The position numbers and the translations under genes were made by a program. The notes under the pieces are model-generated. The model searched no databases and was not told where the DNA came from. It was given only the letters and a program-made list of their open reading frames with translations. Positions 12,832 through 14,059 of a DNA stretch of 14,059 nt are shown one piece after another. Position 1 is the stretch's first letter; the number at the start of each line of letters is the position of its first letter. Origin of the DNA: Bacteroidota bacterium (GTDB taxonomy: Bacteria; Bacteroidota; Bacteroidia; J057); NCBI GenBank assembly GCA_963169475.1, contig CAUJFT010000065.1, positions 1 through 14,059 on the forward strand, in the 5' to 3' direction.

Positions 12832-13698
12832 ATGTCTTTGTACAAACAAATTTGGTTAGATGCGGTGAAGGACGGATTCTATACCAATGCGGGTTTCGCT
12901 TCCCGTGCAACCGATATGTCCACGTTCGTAGAAAACGATAAAATCAACCTCGCCGAGCTTGGGGTCACACCAGAAGTGTATATGAATAGTGCTGGTCCGT
13001 TCAATCCGGTGAATGTGGACGATGTCCATATTGAACTAGAGCTTCGTAGGTTCGATAGCCAGAGTACTCGTATTAAGAACGCGGACAGAGTAGAACTGGC
13101 CTATGATCAGGTAAAAGCCTATACGGACAAACATCAGAAATCAATTCTTGATTTCATGAGAAAGCGGGCAGCGTTTGAGTATGCACCCACTTCTCATACC
13201 AACAATACCCCTATCCTGAAAACATCTGGAGTGGCGAACGCTTTGGGGCTTAAGAAAATTAGGATGGCGGATATCATTGCCTTGCACAAGGCATACAACG
13301 ACAACGACTGGCCCGAGGAAGGGCGTATCCTTGTTCTTAATCCTTTGCACTTTGCGGAGCTATTAGAAGAAGACGCAACCCTTCTTAAAGTATTTGCGAA
13401 TGTCCAACAAGGTACGCTTGCACCCAAATTGTATTCTTTTGACGTGTACCAATTCTCAAAAACCCCTACTTACGATGTAACCAGCGCGCCAGTTAAGAAT
13501 GCCTTCGGTGCAGCAGGTAATCCGGCATCTATCGCATACATGGAAACAGAGGTAATGAGGGCTGAAGGAAGCTGGATGATGCATCACGCTACAGCAGAAC
13601 AAGACCCTGTGTATCGTGCTGATACAATCGGGTTCTCCTGCAGGGGACTTCACCTTCCTATTCGTGCTATTAGTCAATCTGCAATTGTTTCGATTTGA
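12832..13698 (+). CDS. Major capsid protein
   Basis: A 288-residue protein placed directly after the protease-scaffold gene, the standard position of the major capsid protein. It has an HK97-type layout: an N-terminal arm (MSLYKQIWLDAVKDGFYTNA); VHIELELRRFDSQSTRIKNA, where E-loop/P-domain strands are expected; a long helix (YDQVKAYTDKHQKSILDFMR); the A-domain turn LKKIRMADIIALHKAYNDND; WPEEGRILVLNPLHFAELLE; and a C-terminal YRADTIGFSCRGLHLPIRAI strand. 'Y..DTIGF..RG.....R' resembles Bacteroidota phage capsid endings. Processing at the N-terminus by the adjacent protease is possible. Assignment rests mainly on gene order plus these motifs. Confidence 0.85.
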   Translation: MSLYKQIWLDAVKDGFYTNAGFASRATDMSTFVENDKINLAELGVTPEVYMNSAGPFNPVNVDDVHIELELRRFDSQSTRIKNADRVELAYDQVKAYTDKHQKSILDFMRKRAAFEYAPTSHTNNTPILKTSGVANALGLKKIRMADIIALHKAYNDNDWPEEGRILVLNPLHFAELLEEDATLLKVFANVQQGTLAPKLYSFDVYQFSKTPTYDVTSAPVKNAFGAAGNPASIAYMETEVMRAEGSWMMHHATAEQDPVYRADTIGFSCRGLHLPIRAISQSAIVSI

Positions 13699-13708
13699 TA
13701 AAACTTAT

Positions 13709-14002
13709 ATGGGAAACGCGTTTTTTGAACAAGCACTTAGTCAAAGTTTCATTGTAGTTATACTGTTGGTTGTACTACATTTCATGTATCAACATTTGAA
13801 AAAAATGATGAGTGAAAATGAAGCTCGCACAAAGGAGTTGGAGGAGAGGATTGAACTTTTGCACAAAGAAAGAAAAGAAGAGAGGGCTGAACTCGTGGCA
13901 CTCACCACAGGTCTCCGCACAATCATAAAAGAAAACAGTACATTTATTGAGAAACTATCAGGTATCATAGAGGCATCATATAATTCTAATAAACCGGTAT
14001 GA
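13709..14002 (+). CDS. Holin-like single-pass membrane protein with coiled coil
   Basis: A 97-residue protein: a short N-terminal tail (MGNAFFEQALSQS), one membrane segment (FIVVILLVVLHFMYQHL, residues about 14-30), then a long charged coiled coil (NEARTKELEERIELLHKERK). This topology matches BhlA/UviB-type holin-like proteins, which permeabilise the inner membrane, but a spanin or membrane-anchored structural protein would look similar. The start is placed at ATG 13709, 11 bases after the capsid stop; the frame is open back to 13616, which would overlap the capsid gene and add no recognisable sequence. It ends in an ATGA overlap with the next gene. Confidence 0.7.
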   Translation: MGNAFFEQALSQSFIVVILLVVLHFMYQHLKKMMSENEARTKELEERIELLHKERKEERAELVALTTGLRTIIKENSTFIEKLSGIIEASYNSNKPV

Positions 14003-14059
14003 AAGAAAAAGAAAGTCAGACCTCTCCGGAGGATGTAAAACCCAAGGTAGAAGAAGCAA
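13999..14059 (+). CDS. Start of a further late gene (3' end outside window)
   Basis: An ATGA overlap (13999-14002) with the holin-like gene opens a frame of 20 complete codons that runs off the window. It is rich in Lys, Glu and Pro (MKEKESQTSPEDVKPKVEE). The sequence is too short to assign. The acidic/basic low-complexity start would suit a flexible N-terminal tail of a lysis or structural protein. Confidence 0.6.
   Translation, partial: MKEKESQTSPEDVKPKVEEA

Noticed and set aside
1..14059. CRISPR arrays, diversity-generating retroelements or insertion sequences
   Set aside because: No regularly spaced repeats, reverse transcriptase, template/variable repeat pair or IS transposase could be seen in the window.

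Overview
The window is part of a Mu-like transposable prophage (or phage) of a Bacteroidota host. Three things point to the host group: the AT-leaning composition, the lack of strong Shine-Dalgarno sequences before most genes, and a sequence matching the Bacteroidota -7 promoter element TAnnTTTG (TACCTTTG, 11713-11720) ahead of the protease/capsid operon. I cannot name the genus. Identifications rest on motifs read in the translations, not on database searches.

Early/replication region (1-4221, + strand): the tail of a MuB-like AAA ATPase opens the window, so a MuA-type transposase probably lies upstream. It is followed by an unknown protein, a GemA/Gp16-like protein, a RadA/RecA-like P-loop ATPase, a small unknown protein and Mu Gam. 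After gam comes a 52-base element with the acceptor stem and a textbook T-arm of a tRNA, but too short to hold both a D-arm and an anticodon arm. Next are an unknown protein, a 27-residue membrane peptide, a stand-alone DnaA domain IV, and a gene that looks like a small replication-type protein cut in two by an in-frame TAG.

Accessory region (4222-6145): a minus-strand lipoprotein (probable moron), a 355-base gene-free stretch containing a long inverted repeat or structured element, a BRO-N antirepressor-like protein and a small unknown protein. A strong bidirectional terminator (6106-6140) then separates the converging + and - operons.

Morphogenesis region (6146-14059): one minus-strand operon runs from a promoter near 11.6-11.7 kb down to 6148. 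It encodes small terminase, large terminase (gp28-like), gp36-like (DUF1320), portal (gp29-like, DUF935), gpF-like minor head protein (its C-terminal segment separated by an in-frame TGA), a tail-terminator-like protein and gpG-like virion morphogenesis protein. A divergent + strand operon starts near 11.72 kb. It encodes a ClpP-like head maturation protease fused to a scaffold (probably with a nested scaffold start), the major capsid protein, a holin-like membrane protein and the beginning of another gene.

The genes fit together as transposition/replication (MuB, GemA, RadA-like ATPase, Gam, DnaA-IV), then lysogeny or host-interaction cargo (lipoprotein, BRO), then DNA packaging and head building. 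The most interesting items are the mini-tRNA-like element after gam, the two conserved genes each interrupted by a single in-frame stop with the frame preserved, and the structured element upstream of the BRO gene.
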